Part shown: piece by piece, positions 1 to 9,936 of the stretch
Layout: each line of letters begins with the position of its first letter
How positions within the stretch are numbered: position 1 is the stretch's first letter
NCBI GenBank assembly: GCA_036784855.1
Contig: JAZDSV010000014.1
Span: 124,001-188,000, forward strand
Length of the DNA stretch: 64,000 nt
Direction of reading: 5' to 3'
Source of the DNA: Aphelidium insulamus
Lineage: Eukaryota; Aphelidiomycota; Aphelidea; Aphelidiaceae
Translations under genes and position numbers: made by a program
Notes under the pieces: model-generated
What the model was told of the DNA's origin: nothing
The model's database searches: none
The model's input: the letters and a program-made list of their open reading frames with translations, nothing else

Positions 1-257
1 CCGTGTGGTGGAATCCTCTGCACACTGTGGTGCATGGAGGGGAGAAAAGTACGCGGGGTACAGTGCGTGCCAGTCCATGTGATCCGGTGATAGCGGGCTG
101 CGGCACCGATAAGCATATGACCATACATGTGATATGTACACATAGAATAACGTACTAATCCAGCTGATGGTCACTGAACGGGTTGGCATGGGCGCGCTGG
201 CGAAAATACTTTTTCTGTGGCAATTTGGCCGCGGTCATTGCAATTGCCGAAGAGTGG

Positions 258-780
258 AAGTCTGCTTTCTTTTTTTTCTTTTTTCCTCTGTAGTTATCTT
301 GCATATGGCTTTCTTGCACGCGGAACCTCTTTCAATAATTACTCATTATTGCCTCCTGCTTACGACTAAGTCTGTTTTCTTTTTTTTCTTTTTTCCTCTG
401 TAGTTTAGTTGCATATGGCTTTCTTGCACGTCTTCCAATAATTACTTATTATTGCCGGACTAAGTCTGTTTTCTTTTTTCTTTTTTCCTCTGTAGTGTTC
501 TTGCATATGGCTTTCTTGCACGCGGAACCTCTTTCAATAATTACTCATTATTGCCTCCTGCTTACGACTAAGTCTGTTTTCTTTTTTTTCTTTTTTCCTC
601 TGTAGTTTAGTTGCATATGGCTTTCTTGCACGTCTACCAATAATTACTTCATTATTGCCTCCTGCTTACGACTAAGTCTGTTTTCTTTTTTTTCTTTTTT
701 CCTCTGTAGTTTTCTTGCATATGGCTTTCTTGCACGTGGAACCTCTTTCAATAATTACTCATTATTGCCTCCTGCTTACT
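258..780. repeat. Pyrimidine-rich tandem repeat, about five units
   Basis: About five units of roughly 92-110 bp. Each contains a long T/C tract ending in cctctgtagt, then gcatatggctttcttgcacg, then an AT-rich caataattact stretch. Two variants alternate as A-B-A-B-A. The A type carries cgcggaacctctttcaataa and the B type carries a shorter cgtctaccaataa or cgtcttccaataa form. The tract plus TAG in every unit resembles a 3' splice acceptor. No gene was recognised in positions 1-831. Confidence 0.9.
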
Positions 781-831
781 ACTTTGCTGCAACATTATTC
801 AATACTAACGCTGCATGCAAGAACGGCTAAC

Positions 832-963
832 CATTTGCCATACAAGTACATGTAAACCTTATTACTGAATCTGTGGACGAAGCAGTAGTTATATTGTGCA
901 GCAGTAGTTATATTGTGCTTTGTTCACAGTAATAAGTTTTACATGTACTTTGTACGGCAAATG
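832..963. repeat. Inverted repeat (foldback), arms about 36 bp
   Basis: The left arm at 832-867 and the right arm at 927-963 are reverse complements with a few mismatches or indels. The core is acatgtaaa(a/c)cttattactg. The loop holds a direct duplication of gcagtagttatattgtgc. This may be a MITE-like or foldback element; no coding capacity was seen. Confidence 0.85.
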
Positions 964-1025
964 TTTACATTTCACCGCCATACTACTGCTGCTTCGCAGA
1001 ATGAAACTATACTAACCATGCTATA

Positions 1026-1060
1026 TTGCGTGCTAGTCTTCATGGAAGACCAGCACGCAA
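1026..1060. repeat. Near-perfect hairpin, 16-bp arms
   Basis: The arms ttgcgtgctagtcttc (1026-1041) and gaagaccagcacgcaa (1045-1060) pair with one mismatch around a 3-nt loop. The hairpin lies between the larger inverted repeat at 832-963 and the AT microsatellite. Confidence 0.85.
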
Positions 1061-1089
1061 CATATATAATATATATAATCTCGCAATAT

Positions 1090-1100
1090 ATCTAATCCCC

Positions 1101-1144
<44 letters not shown>

Positions 1145-1176
1145 CCCGTATGAAGACTCTTCATACGGGATTAGAT
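1090..1176. repeat. Nested palindrome with (AT)n microsatellite
   Basis: The outer arms atctaatccccgtat (1090-1104) and atacgggattagat (1163-1176) are complementary. Between them is an (AT)n run of about 40 bp. A second hairpin at 1145-1169 has 12-bp arms (cccgtatgaaga and its complement) and a 1-nt loop. The structure ends 14 bp before the Nbs1 start codon. Confidence 0.85.
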
Positions 1177-1189
1177 CAGGTTGAAATTA

Positions 1190-3581
1190 ATGTGGCTGCT
1201 TGAGCGAGAATGGACGGGGGAAAATGCCGCGAGGCACCAAGAGCGCACGTCATGGCTACTGCTGGACCGGTGGCTTAATGATGACAATGTGGTGGTGGGT
1301 GTCGACGCGACGACGGGTGCGTAGACGTGTCGCTGCACATGGCGTGTCTCACTCTAGTGACTCCATATGCAGGCTCGTTGCAGTTGGTTTCCCCCAATAA
1401 CAGGGGTGAAGCTATGGATAAAGAGAGCAGTCGCGGCACTAGAGGCGGCAGCATCGCCGTCTGGGTGTCATCGACGCGTTGTGGAGTCGAGAGACTAGCT
1501 GTGCGTCCAAACACTGTTGCTGCTGGCGGCTTATCCATACTGCGAGTTGATGGCACTGTAAATACTATGTTGCCGGTAGCTGAAGAAAATCCCACACTTG
1601 TTGGACACGGCGACAGCGTGGTGTCTGGTAGAGGGTGGCGGCTGCGAGTCAGTCTCGTTCCACCTATGGTGTGGTGTGTGTCGCAACTCCCTGGCACTGA
1701 CAAGCGCCTGGTGCGCAGTATTGTCGCGGATATCGGTGCGCACAACTAATTGATATAGATATAATATAACTTTGTAGGATGCCAATTCAAGGACGAGTGG
1801 AGCGCTGACTGCACACACTTGATAACGCGAAACATGGCCGACATAACACGGAAAGTCATTCAAGCACTGCAAACTGGTGCCACGTACATTTGCACACTAG
1901 ATTGGGCACTGCTGTGGCTGGAGTGCGGCAAGGCATGGTCAGCATCGGTGACGAGTACTTTGACTGGCCGCGAAACTATTGCGCCTTTATCCACATTCAC
2001 ACCGCCCGATCCACTGAGGTATAAAGTCTAGTTTTCAGTTTCTTATTACATACTCCTTAAATTGATGCAGATTTGCACCGCTGCCAACAGATCATGACTT
2101 TGATAAAGTGATACTGTGGCGTCCAATGCCGATGCGCCCGTGTCTATTTGCCAAGTGGCTGTTTGTGGTTGTCGGTGACACCAACGGCGAATGTGTACGC
2201 GCTGCTCTCTGATACATTATCTAGTTAAAAATATTTCGATAGCATACAACAACAAAGTTCTATGCTGAGCCGTGCAGCGGTTGCGTGGTGTCTGTTAATT
2301 CGCGGCAAAGTGCCACCGATGTCGAAGCTGTTGCCAGAGGCGCTGCAATTCAATGTGACACGCAACATACGGCCATTGTGGTGCCCGATGAAGACACATG
2401 GATAGCCAAGAAGTCTATTCCAACAAAATATAGGTTCGAGTGTGCCGGATGTTGTACGAGTGTGATGACAATACAGGCAGGTCAACGTAGCAGATCTAGG
2501 CAATGCGATCCTTCAATGTCACTGGGCACCCGCCACAATCGATACGACGGCGCATGACTCAATGATCACAGACAGCGACACTCAATTGCCACCGACTCTG
2601 CCAACAAGTCTTCAAACTCCACTATTCTCATCAAATTCAATTACAGTTGATCAACCTGAAGTGATCGATGTTTTGGCGCCTAATGGTGGTACACCGCTGG
2701 TGTCACAATTAGATCAAAATAGCATTTGTGCAGGGTCCGACATTGACGACGAAGAGATATGTCCGACCTATGTATCAGCCAAGCACGTTGAACCGTTGCT
2801 GTGCGCTCAGCTGGACGCGGTATCTTTGCCTCAAAAGACTGTCGACGCCGCCGTGGAACCTGCCGACGTAGTTCCTGTTCCGCCTGCTGCAAGCTCTTGT
2901 GAAATCCTTGAACCCCCAGCAATAGTCGATGATGAAGCACAAACGACTACGGCTCCGACTCATTATAGTGAATCGAACATGTATGGGCAAAACTGCGCAA
3001 TTATACTGCCAGCTTCGACAAATGATGCGCAACCAATATCGACTCGTACACATGGAACCGTCAAGAATGTCAAGCGCTTCAAGAAGGTTTGTCAAATAAT
3101 ACTGTTCTAGCTAGCGCTGATATATATTTTATAGCAATGGTATGCTGGAAAAGGTCGCTTGCAACCCGTTATTGGCCGCAGTAGCATGTATGAGAGTAAG
3201 CACATTATTGGCGCAGGGAGCTCGCTGGCGGACGAGTGGCTGTCCAAAAAAAATCCAAGCAAAAACCGGGCCCGGCTACCCGTTCAATACGTGAAACACA
3301 GAGATCCGGATAGCAGCAGCGGTGCCAATGACAAGAGTGCGCCAACACCTTTTTCGTCACATAATATGCGACCCGGTGGTGGGAATGATGCGACTAATAT
3401 TGGGAATCAACGAACCATAACTTCCATGCTGAAAACCGTCAAACCTGCTGCAACGTCGGTTTCAATCGTGGGACAAGAAAATGTGGTGACGCCGCAATAT
3501 GTGATGTCTCCATTCCGCGATTCGACAACTTCGATTGCCGCTGACCTTGAACAAGATTATCGCAACAGGCGGCGGTTTTAA
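1190..3581 (+). CDS. nbs1: Nbs1/nibrin homologue, MRN complex subunit
   Basis: The product is the phosphopeptide-binding adaptor of the Mre11-Rad50-Nbs1 double-strand-break repair complex in the nucleus. I read seven exons: 1190-1316, 1358-1735, 1778-2018, 2071-2194, 2258-2433, 2477-3086 and 3135-3581. Together they give 700 aa with no frame conflict. The N-terminus is MWLLE, the typical nibrin start. A divergent FHA domain follows to about residue 155; its last part reads LVGHGDSVVSG. BRCT1 contains FKDEWSADCTHLIT, and a second BRCT ends near LGNAILQCHWAP. A long disordered linker leads to the Mre11-binding segment, with VKRFKK, KGRLQPVIGRSS and LADEWL, matching the human KFKK...LPHIIGG...EEWL region. 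The tail is acidic then basic (LEQDYRNRRRF), in the position of the ATM/Tel1-binding end. The intron at 2434-2476 has a weak donor and is the least certain. Confidence 0.88.
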
Positions 3582-3799
3582 GTTAATATATGCCGACATT
3601 ATAATATTGCGAGAGTCACTGAATAATCTCGTAGTAATGATAAGTACCAACAGGTGCAAGAAGGTCTAGAGTTGTTAACGGCGAGTGGAGCCGCAGCGTT
3701 AACAACTCTAAAAATAGGCTCCACATTGGTCAACTTTCTCAGTGCCCTGATTGGCCACTTTCACTGTTCAATATTTCTTGTGCAACTCCAAACTGAGGC

Positions 3800-3807
3800 T
3801 ATAAAAG
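3800..3807 (+). promoter_or_regulatory. TATA box of the first jelly-roll protein gene
   Basis: TATAAAAG lies 69 bp before the start codon at 3876. CCAAT-like attggcc motifs are further upstream. The paralogue has the same octamer at a similar distance. The 3582-3875 gap contains nothing else recognised. Confidence 0.7.
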
Positions 3808-3875
3808 CCACGCCGCAATGCGATATAAACTACAGAATTTTTTCTCTCTAGACGTCAGTACATTACATAGAACAA

Positions 3876-4771
3876 ATGAAGTTCGAGCTCTGCAATACTG
3901 TCCGTAATAGCTTGATGGTGGCACTGGTTGGTGCGCAAGGCCTGGCTGCTCAGAGCTTGAGCCGACTGGATATTGTTCTCACCGCCGACAACAAGTGGAC
4001 GGGCTATATCAATGGGAATGCTACTGTAGGCCCTTCGGATGACCCGCACACCGATGGCTGGCGCAAGGTGCGCACAATCAGCGCCGAGGTAAATCCGGGT
4101 GAGACTCTGGCAGCGTTCCAGATCACTGACGTTGGATATGTGGGCGGTTTTATTGCCAGTATCTTGTAAGTGATAATGGACTGTTCATCAGCATTAAATT
4201 AACTGGGCTTTACAGTGTTAATGGCAAGTTTCTGACCTCCACGAAGCCAAATGCCGGATGGCGTGTCTCGTACGGCACTCCCAAGGCTGGTTGGAACACC
4301 GACCTTGCGTTTGATGACAGCGATTGGTCTCCCGTAACCAACAGCTGTCCCGAGGATCCATACTGGATAAACACTACTCCGGCCGTACGCGTTAATGGAT
4401 CCGATGCAGAGTGGCTCTGGGGACCTACATGCAAAAGCGTGTATAATGTCGTGTACTACCGCATAAAGTTGCAATGTGATGAATCGGTGCCACCTACTAC
4501 TCCACCGCCCACTCTCCCACCGCCAAGTGTCCCGCCCCCCACTGGATCACCCAGCGTCCCGCCACCCAGTGTTCCACCGCCTACTGATGGATCGCCCAGC
4601 GACCCATCACTTTGCGTCCCGCCACCACCTCCCAGTTGCGACGAAAACAATTTTAACAATACTGCATACTCAATGGATGGTTACTCGAGCAGTGCTATTG
4701 GAACTCCAGTTAGCCATCTGTGGGCGGCAGGTTACGCAGTGGTGGCATTCCTCGGCTGGGTGCAGCTTTAA
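3876..4771 (+). CDS. Secreted jelly-roll protein with GPI-anchor-like tail (copy A)
   Basis: Two exons (3876-4165 and 4216-4771) give 281 aa. An N-terminal signal peptide ends near GLAAQ. A beta-sandwich-like region follows (LDIVLTADNKW, NGNATVGP, GGFIASI, FDDSDWSPV, YYRIKLQCD). It resembles galactose-binding/CBM-type jelly rolls that carry an added-substrate strand pattern; that fold call is inference. A Pro-rich stalk of PPP(S/T)VPPP repeats comes next. A hydrophobic C-terminus (GYAVVAFLGWVQL) behind a small-residue region fits a GPI-attachment signal, so the protein is probably wall- or membrane-anchored. The next gene is a close tandem paralogue with the same intron position. The exact ligand is unknown. 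Confidence 0.75.
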
Positions 4772-5198
4772 TAACCCCCCCCCCCCCATTTGAACTCTGC
4801 TAGCGAACCACTTACAATCCAACTTATTATTCATCAACCGAACCATTTCACTTATTATCAATAAACACAAATAAATAATATAATTTAATATAATTTTCTG
4901 CCGCACGCAATTATTCTTTCGGTGCAATGCGGCAGAACTCACATTGTTTGCTGCGTTGACGCAAGAGCAAGTTATTGCAAGAAGCGGCGGTTTAAATTTA
5001 GGAAAGGCTCATTAATACAAATATTGTTATATTACAAAGCTATAAAGATTGACGAGGGAAAATACCTTACCGATATTAGACGAATATTAGATAGACGGGA
5101 ATAGAACATTCGATGTCATTTGGCGGAGGAATATTAGTTGTGGCCTGATTGGATCAAGCAGCTTCTTTAATCCCCATTGTGAAACTCCGGTCCGTGAG
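4772..5198. other. Intergenic region between tandem paralogues
   Basis: AT-rich sequence holding the 3' flank of copy A, with a C11-12 run just after the stop and several aataaa-like motifs near 4855-4890, plus the distal promoter of copy B. No gene was recognised. Confidence 0.5.
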
Positions 5199-5206
5199 TA
5201 TAAAAG
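5199..5206 (+). promoter_or_regulatory. TATA box of the second jelly-roll protein gene
   Basis: TATAAAAG lies 67 bp before the start codon at 5273, matching the spacing in copy A. This suggests the promoter was duplicated with the gene. Confidence 0.7.
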
Positions 5207-5272
5207 CCGCCCATTCATCAGCAGCTGTTTGTTTAATAATACGTACAAGACCACTCTAGCAATAATTAAATA

Positions 5273-6010
5273 ATGAAGCTTCAGATTAGTAATACTCTCT
5301 ATGGTTATTTCTTGGTGGCATTAGTTGCAACACAGCGCCTGGCAGCTCAAGGCTTGAGCAAATTAGACATTGTTCTCACCGCTGACAACAAATGGACGAG
5401 CTTTGTTAATGGAGAAACTACCGTTGGTCCGGTGGATGATGCACAAAGCTACGGCTGGCAGAAGGTGCGCACAATCAGTGCCGAGGTAAAGCCAGGTCAG
5501 GTTCTGGCTGCATTCGAGATCGTTGATGAAGGATACGTGGCAGGTTTCATTGCCAGTATCTTGTAAGTGATATTCAAGTTGTTTTCACCAAACATTGAAT
5601 TAACTGGACGTCACAGTGTAAATGGAAAGTTTTTGACCTCAACCAAGGCAAATGCGGGATGGCGTGTTTCCTTCGAAACTCCCAAAGCCGGTTGGAACAC
5701 CGATCTGGCTTTTGATGACAGCAATTGGTCTCCCGTAACCAACAGTTGTCCCGAGGATCCCGCATGGAAAGACACAACGCCGTCCATTCGCGTTAATGGG
5801 TCTGATGCCGAGTGGCTGTGGGGACCGACTTGCAAAACCGTGAACAATGTTGCGTACTACCGGATAAAGTTGCAGTGTGATGCGCCGGTAACTCCAACTT
5901 CTCCACCGCCCAGCAGACCACTGCCAGCTTATACGCCTCCTAGCCCGCCTTGCGATAAAAGCAATTACAACAATACTGCATACTCAATGGTGCTATTGGA
6001 ACTGCAGTGA
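5273..6010 (+). CDS. Secreted jelly-roll protein, tail-less paralogue (copy B)
   Basis: Two exons (5273-5562 and 5617-6010) give 227 aa. Exon 1 has exactly the same length (290 nt) as in copy A. The signal peptide, the two-part jelly-roll region and a shorter Pro-rich stalk are all conserved. Relative to copy A, 16 nt are missing between atgg and tgct near 5989. This shifts the frame so that the product ends SMVLLELQ. The bases that would encode the hydrophobic anchor (gtggcgttcctcggctggatacag) are still present downstream to about 6069 but out of frame. The protein should therefore be soluble and secreted rather than anchored, unless the deletion is an assembly error. Confidence 0.75.
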
Positions 6011-6341
6011 GCCATCTGTGGGTGACAGGGTACGCGATGGTGGCGTTCCTCGGCTGGATACAGCTTTGATACTTCCAACAGCTTGCTCACGTAGCAACCT
6101 TGTATTTTCTTTCAGTAATAGATCTAAACGCAAGCCACCGGTATATGCATGAATGTGTACGTAACACTCTGTGGCCAGTGGCCAATGGAATCTCTATCTT
6201 CTTACACTCATTGACACTTTGTATAATGAGCAGTCCAAGTTGCAAGCTAACAGAGTGTGTCAAGTATAAAAGAAAACGTTAAAATGAGCGGTGACAGACG
6301 TGTAATTGGCCATCGCGTGTTACATATGTACACTGGCAACA

Positions 6342-7308
6342 ATGCCCTCACTCAGTTCCATATTCACGGCCAAGCACCGCAAAGTCCGCTTCGACGTCCG
6401 GCTGGCGGTGGAGTGTCTGACGGAGGTGCCACTGGTGCGCGGCCGTTTCTTTGCCCGCTGGAAGCTGCGAAACTCTCTAAACGACCAGCGCGGGGCCACC
6501 GACAGGCATGTGGCGTGATGAATACTGCTCTGTATGAGACGCACACAGTAGTCACACTCATGCGTCCCCGTAGTGTGCCGATACGAGAGCATGCGGTGCA
6601 GTGGAACTCGGTGTTTCGACTCCGGGCATGCCTGCACATCGGCAAGGACGGTGTGCTGTCACCATCTATAATCTCGCTCAACGTGCGCATGGTCGGTGTC
6701 AGCACTTTTATATGCTTACTTTATATGTATATATATTTACACAAATACTTCATACTTGACAAATATGTAATAGGAGACGGAGGGCGGAAAGAGTGCCGAG
6801 AGCATTGGCAAGGTGTATGTGGATCTGGCAGAGTACGCTGGGTGCACAGACACTGGGGACGATGATGGCCTGCGACGCGCCTATCTCCTCCAGCACTCCA
6901 AGACCAACTCATCCGTGCAGATTGCCGTCTCCATGAAGCAGCTGGACGGCGATCCGCTGTTCAAGGCGTGAGTGGTCTGGTGTTGTCTTGGATTTATACA
7001 TATATCATTCAAAACAGGCGCGACGCCGCGGCCAACCAAAAGTCGGGCTACGGCGGCATCAAGGACATGCTGGGCGGCAATATCAACAGTGGTGACGCGC
7101 ACTTGAGTGATATTCTGGGTGGCGGCAGGCTGGACTCTCTCGACTCGCAATTCACTGATGTACTGGCATTGTAGTCCATTGTACTATTGTTAATTGTGCG
7201 CAGTGCTCCTCTGGTGGGTCGATGGACGGCGCAGAAGCAGACGCTCAACTAATCGACAGCATATTCAAACAGGTCATGGGCGACACGCAACCCGTGGTGA
7301 CCACTTAA
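6342..7308 (+). CDS. NT-C2 (EEIG1/EHBP1 N-terminal) domain protein
   Basis: Five exons (6342-6505, 6574-6691, 6774-6967, 7018-7159 and 7204-7308) give 240 aa. The fold is seen in the order KVRFDVRLAVECLTEVP, GRFFARWKLR, HAVQWNSVF, GKVYVDLAEYAG and VQIAVSMKQL. This is the strand pattern of the NT-C2 domain found in EEIG1/EHBP1-like membrane-trafficking and actin-linking proteins. A Gly-rich segment (GYGGIKDMLGG) and an acidic tail follow. The first intron would be GC-AG (starts gcatgt), because no GT donor keeps the frame there; that junction is uncertain. The cellular role is not visible from the sequence. Confidence 0.75.
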
Positions 7309-7377
7309 ATATAAACTTATTGACATAATCGAGAGTTTCATTGAACTAAATGCATATTATTAATAAACAGTAACAAA

Positions 7378-9047
7378 TTAGAGCGAGAACGGCATCGACA
7401 TGTCAAGCGTGTGGTTGGTGGAGAGGCAGGGTGTCTGGTCGAACTTGTTCATGATCATTTCGGCGCGCAGTGACTGCAACAGCTGCAGGTAGCTGATTGT
7501 CGGTTTGCGCTGCAGAATCTTGATGAAGGACCACGTCATGGCACCAAAGCAGGATTCTAAGGCAATTAGTGACACATCCAGCATAACAGTATTGCAGATG
7601 ATCAGAAAAGCATGGCGGACCTCTGGTACATGCGTCCGTACTAAGCTGATTGTCCTGGCAGCCGCTAAAGCACACCACATCGGCGCCAAGTGCCGATCGC
7701 CACTGGTTGGCGTGCAGCTGTTTGCGCCGCCGCAACGTCTCCAGCTTCTTGCCCGTCGTGGTGGAAGTACTGTTATTATTACCACTGCTCAGTGGCCACA
7801 GTTTGCGCGACCAGCTGAACAGATGATTGATGTCGCAGGTGGGCGGGTGAATGTGTGTCACGGCGGTGGACGGTGTCGTCTCGCTCTGTTCACCGTTGGT
7901 CGACTGGTCCGTGAATGTGCCATCCACATTGTACATTATCGGCAGGTCCAGTATGGTGCCGCTGTAGCAGGAGTCTGTAGGTGCTTATAGAAACATTGGA
8001 AAAATTTCGGTAACATACCAAAGAGCGCCGTTAACCGCGCGCCAGCACTGAGTGGCGTGACCAACAATCGAAACAGGTCCTGAAAGTATATGTAGGCATG
8101 GTGCATGGCAGTATGTGCAAATGGCTTCTTACATCATCCAATATCGGCCCAGTCTCAGCATAGTCCACGGGGTAGATAGTCTCGTCAAATCCGCTCGGTT
8201 CAGGGCCGTCTGAGTTACAATGAGTTAGTCATATTAATTTTAAATATAAATGAAAATTAATAAGAGTATGAGTGAAGATTCAAGTGTGTTAAGAGTATGT
8301 ATCCCCCAGACACAAGTAGTAAGAGCATGCGTGAAGAGTCAAGAGTATGTATCCACCAGACACAAGTAGTAAGAGCATGCGTGAAGAGTCAAGAGTATGA
8401 AAGAGCATGTATCCACCAGACACAAGTAATAAGAGCATGAGTGAAGAGTCAAGAGTATGAAAGAGTATGTATCACAACCGCTGCAACTGACCAGGAGCCG
8501 GACGCTGACCGCCGTGGCCACTATACGATACAAACAAACTGTCGGCCTGACCGGCGCCGTCCACCAGCCACGCGAACGCCGCCAAGATGTTGTCGCGTGT
8601 GGGATAGAGCGCGGTGCCGACATTTTGCGGCTCATCCGTCAACAAGCGGGTGGCGGTGTCTGCCGTAGCCAGTGCGGGAAAGTTGAACTGCGACTTGAGA
8701 AAGTTCTTTACATTGTGCGCGTCCGACACGCAGCCTACGGAGAACATTGACGTGTATGGTATATACAGGCAGCGAACGATATGCACAGAGAGCCGAGTAG
8801 CCACAAGAACATACTACATATACAAGTAACAGACACACTACGACGCACCGCGCAACTCGGACGGCGACCCAGTGTAGTTGATGCCGATAAAGAGGGCACG
8901 CTGTTGCCGTGTGACCCGGCTGCGGACACCGCGCATCAGCGAGTCCGTGACCCGACTGCGCAGCTGTGTCACTAGCGGCCGCGGTTTCATGGCGCTGCCT
9001 GCGGTGTCGGGGTGGCAGTGCCCTTCAGATTTCATAACACTGGGCAT
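7378..9047 (-). CDS. Metacaspase (peptidase C14 family)
   Basis: Six exons (9047-8849, 8734-8492, 8209-8133, 8079-8019, 7974-7621 and 7556-7378) give 370 aa. The fold starts with RALFIGINY and LRGCVSDAHNV. The catalytic His is in SYSGHGG and the catalytic Cys is in DSCYSGTILDLP. GFDETIYPVDY and the late SGCQDNQ/TD segment also match fungal metacaspases. These are Arg/Lys-specific, calcium-activated cysteine peptidases of stress and proteostasis. The N-terminal prodomain is short and lacks the Q/N-rich stretch seen in yeast Mca1. The second intron (8210-8491, 282 nt) is far longer than its neighbours because it holds a minisatellite. The last donor (gtccgc) is weak. Confidence 0.87.
8262..8470. 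repeat. Minisatellite inside a metacaspase intron
   Basis: Several imperfect copies of a composite unit built from agagcatg(c/a)gtgaagagtcaagagtatg and tatccaccagacacaagta. Individual units are about 29-63 bp. The array lies entirely within intron 2 of the metacaspase and accounts for its unusual length. Confidence 0.85.
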
Positions 9048-9241
9048 TGCTGCGGTACTGGGCTTAGTGTCTGTCAGTGTGTGTGTGTGCGTAGTGTGTC
9101 TGGGATGTGGCAAGGGGTTCCCAGAAAGGCACACCGCCGCGATCGACCGCCACGCGCCGACCACAACGCATATGTGGTGATTCCTTGGCGCGGAGCTCCT
9201 CAGACAGATCCTCACAGATCCTCACCGAGGTGCCAACATGT

Positions 9242-9714
9242 CTATTTCCTTAGTGCACTTGTCTGATCACTGTCGCGCGACAGCTGCTTGAATGCCGCAG
9301 TGTCTTGCTGCTGCTGTAGTTGCAATTTGCGGGCCTGCCACGCGGCCTCCAATGCATCTGCGCGCTGCTTCACGAGAACTTGCCGCTGCAAATCCGCCTC
9401 AATCTCCTCACTGGTCGGTGCATCGGGGCGCATATGGGACAGCCATGCCCGCCACTGCACTGCAAGAATTAAATGCATATGCATACACAGATGTTTAGAG
9501 TTTAGTACACACCTGGCAGCTGGGACGGCTGATAGAGCTGCGGCTGTGCGCCCTCCGCGGACCCAATGCCCTTGGCGACCACGGTGCGGCGTGCGCGACC
9601 CGAAGCGTGTGCATTCACTTGTTCATAGTAGACGTTGCCGGCCGCGTCTTGGCCCACACGGCGACGCCTGGCCGGCACCAGTTGCCGCACAGCTGCCACT
9701 AATCGGCGCCACAT
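9242..9714 (-). CDS. NDUFAF2/NDUFA12-family complex I assembly factor
   Basis: Two exons (9714-9513 and 9459-9242) give 139 aa. The N-terminal half reads MWRRLVAAVRQL, then VGQDAAGNVYYEQVN, then RRTVV. The junction gives LPVQWRAWLSHMRPDAPT, the hallmark (W..WL...R..PPT) of the NDUFAF2 (mimitin, B17.2L) / NDUFA12 family. The rest is a charged helical tail (EIEADLQRQV). NDUFAF2 helps assemble mitochondrial NADH:ubiquinone oxidoreductase. The longer helical tail favours the assembly factor over the NDUFA12 subunit, but I cannot separate them firmly. Confidence 0.8.
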
Positions 9715-9936
9715 TCACTTGTATTATATGTATTTGTGGTCTTAATAATCCCACAGTGATCGCCGCGCCGCCCCGGTGGCGGTCCCATGGCGCGCGGCTG
9801 TCTAGCTATAGAAGGCTCTGTAAGTGTGGTTTTCAGATAAGAATTCTCAGTGCTAAATTTCCCAAAAAATTGATATATCAGAGGGACACGCTGTGTTGTT
9901 ACTGCTTCTATCAGGCTGGCCAAAGTTAAGTGTTGA

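Noticed and set aside
167-403. 78-codon open frame in the left-end repeat
   Set aside because: It runs through the pyrimidine-rich tandem repeat, and its sequence is a by-product of that repeat.
6257-6865. 202-codon open frame overlapping the NT-C2 gene
   Set aside because: It reads through two introns. Only a middle piece coincides with the real exon frame.
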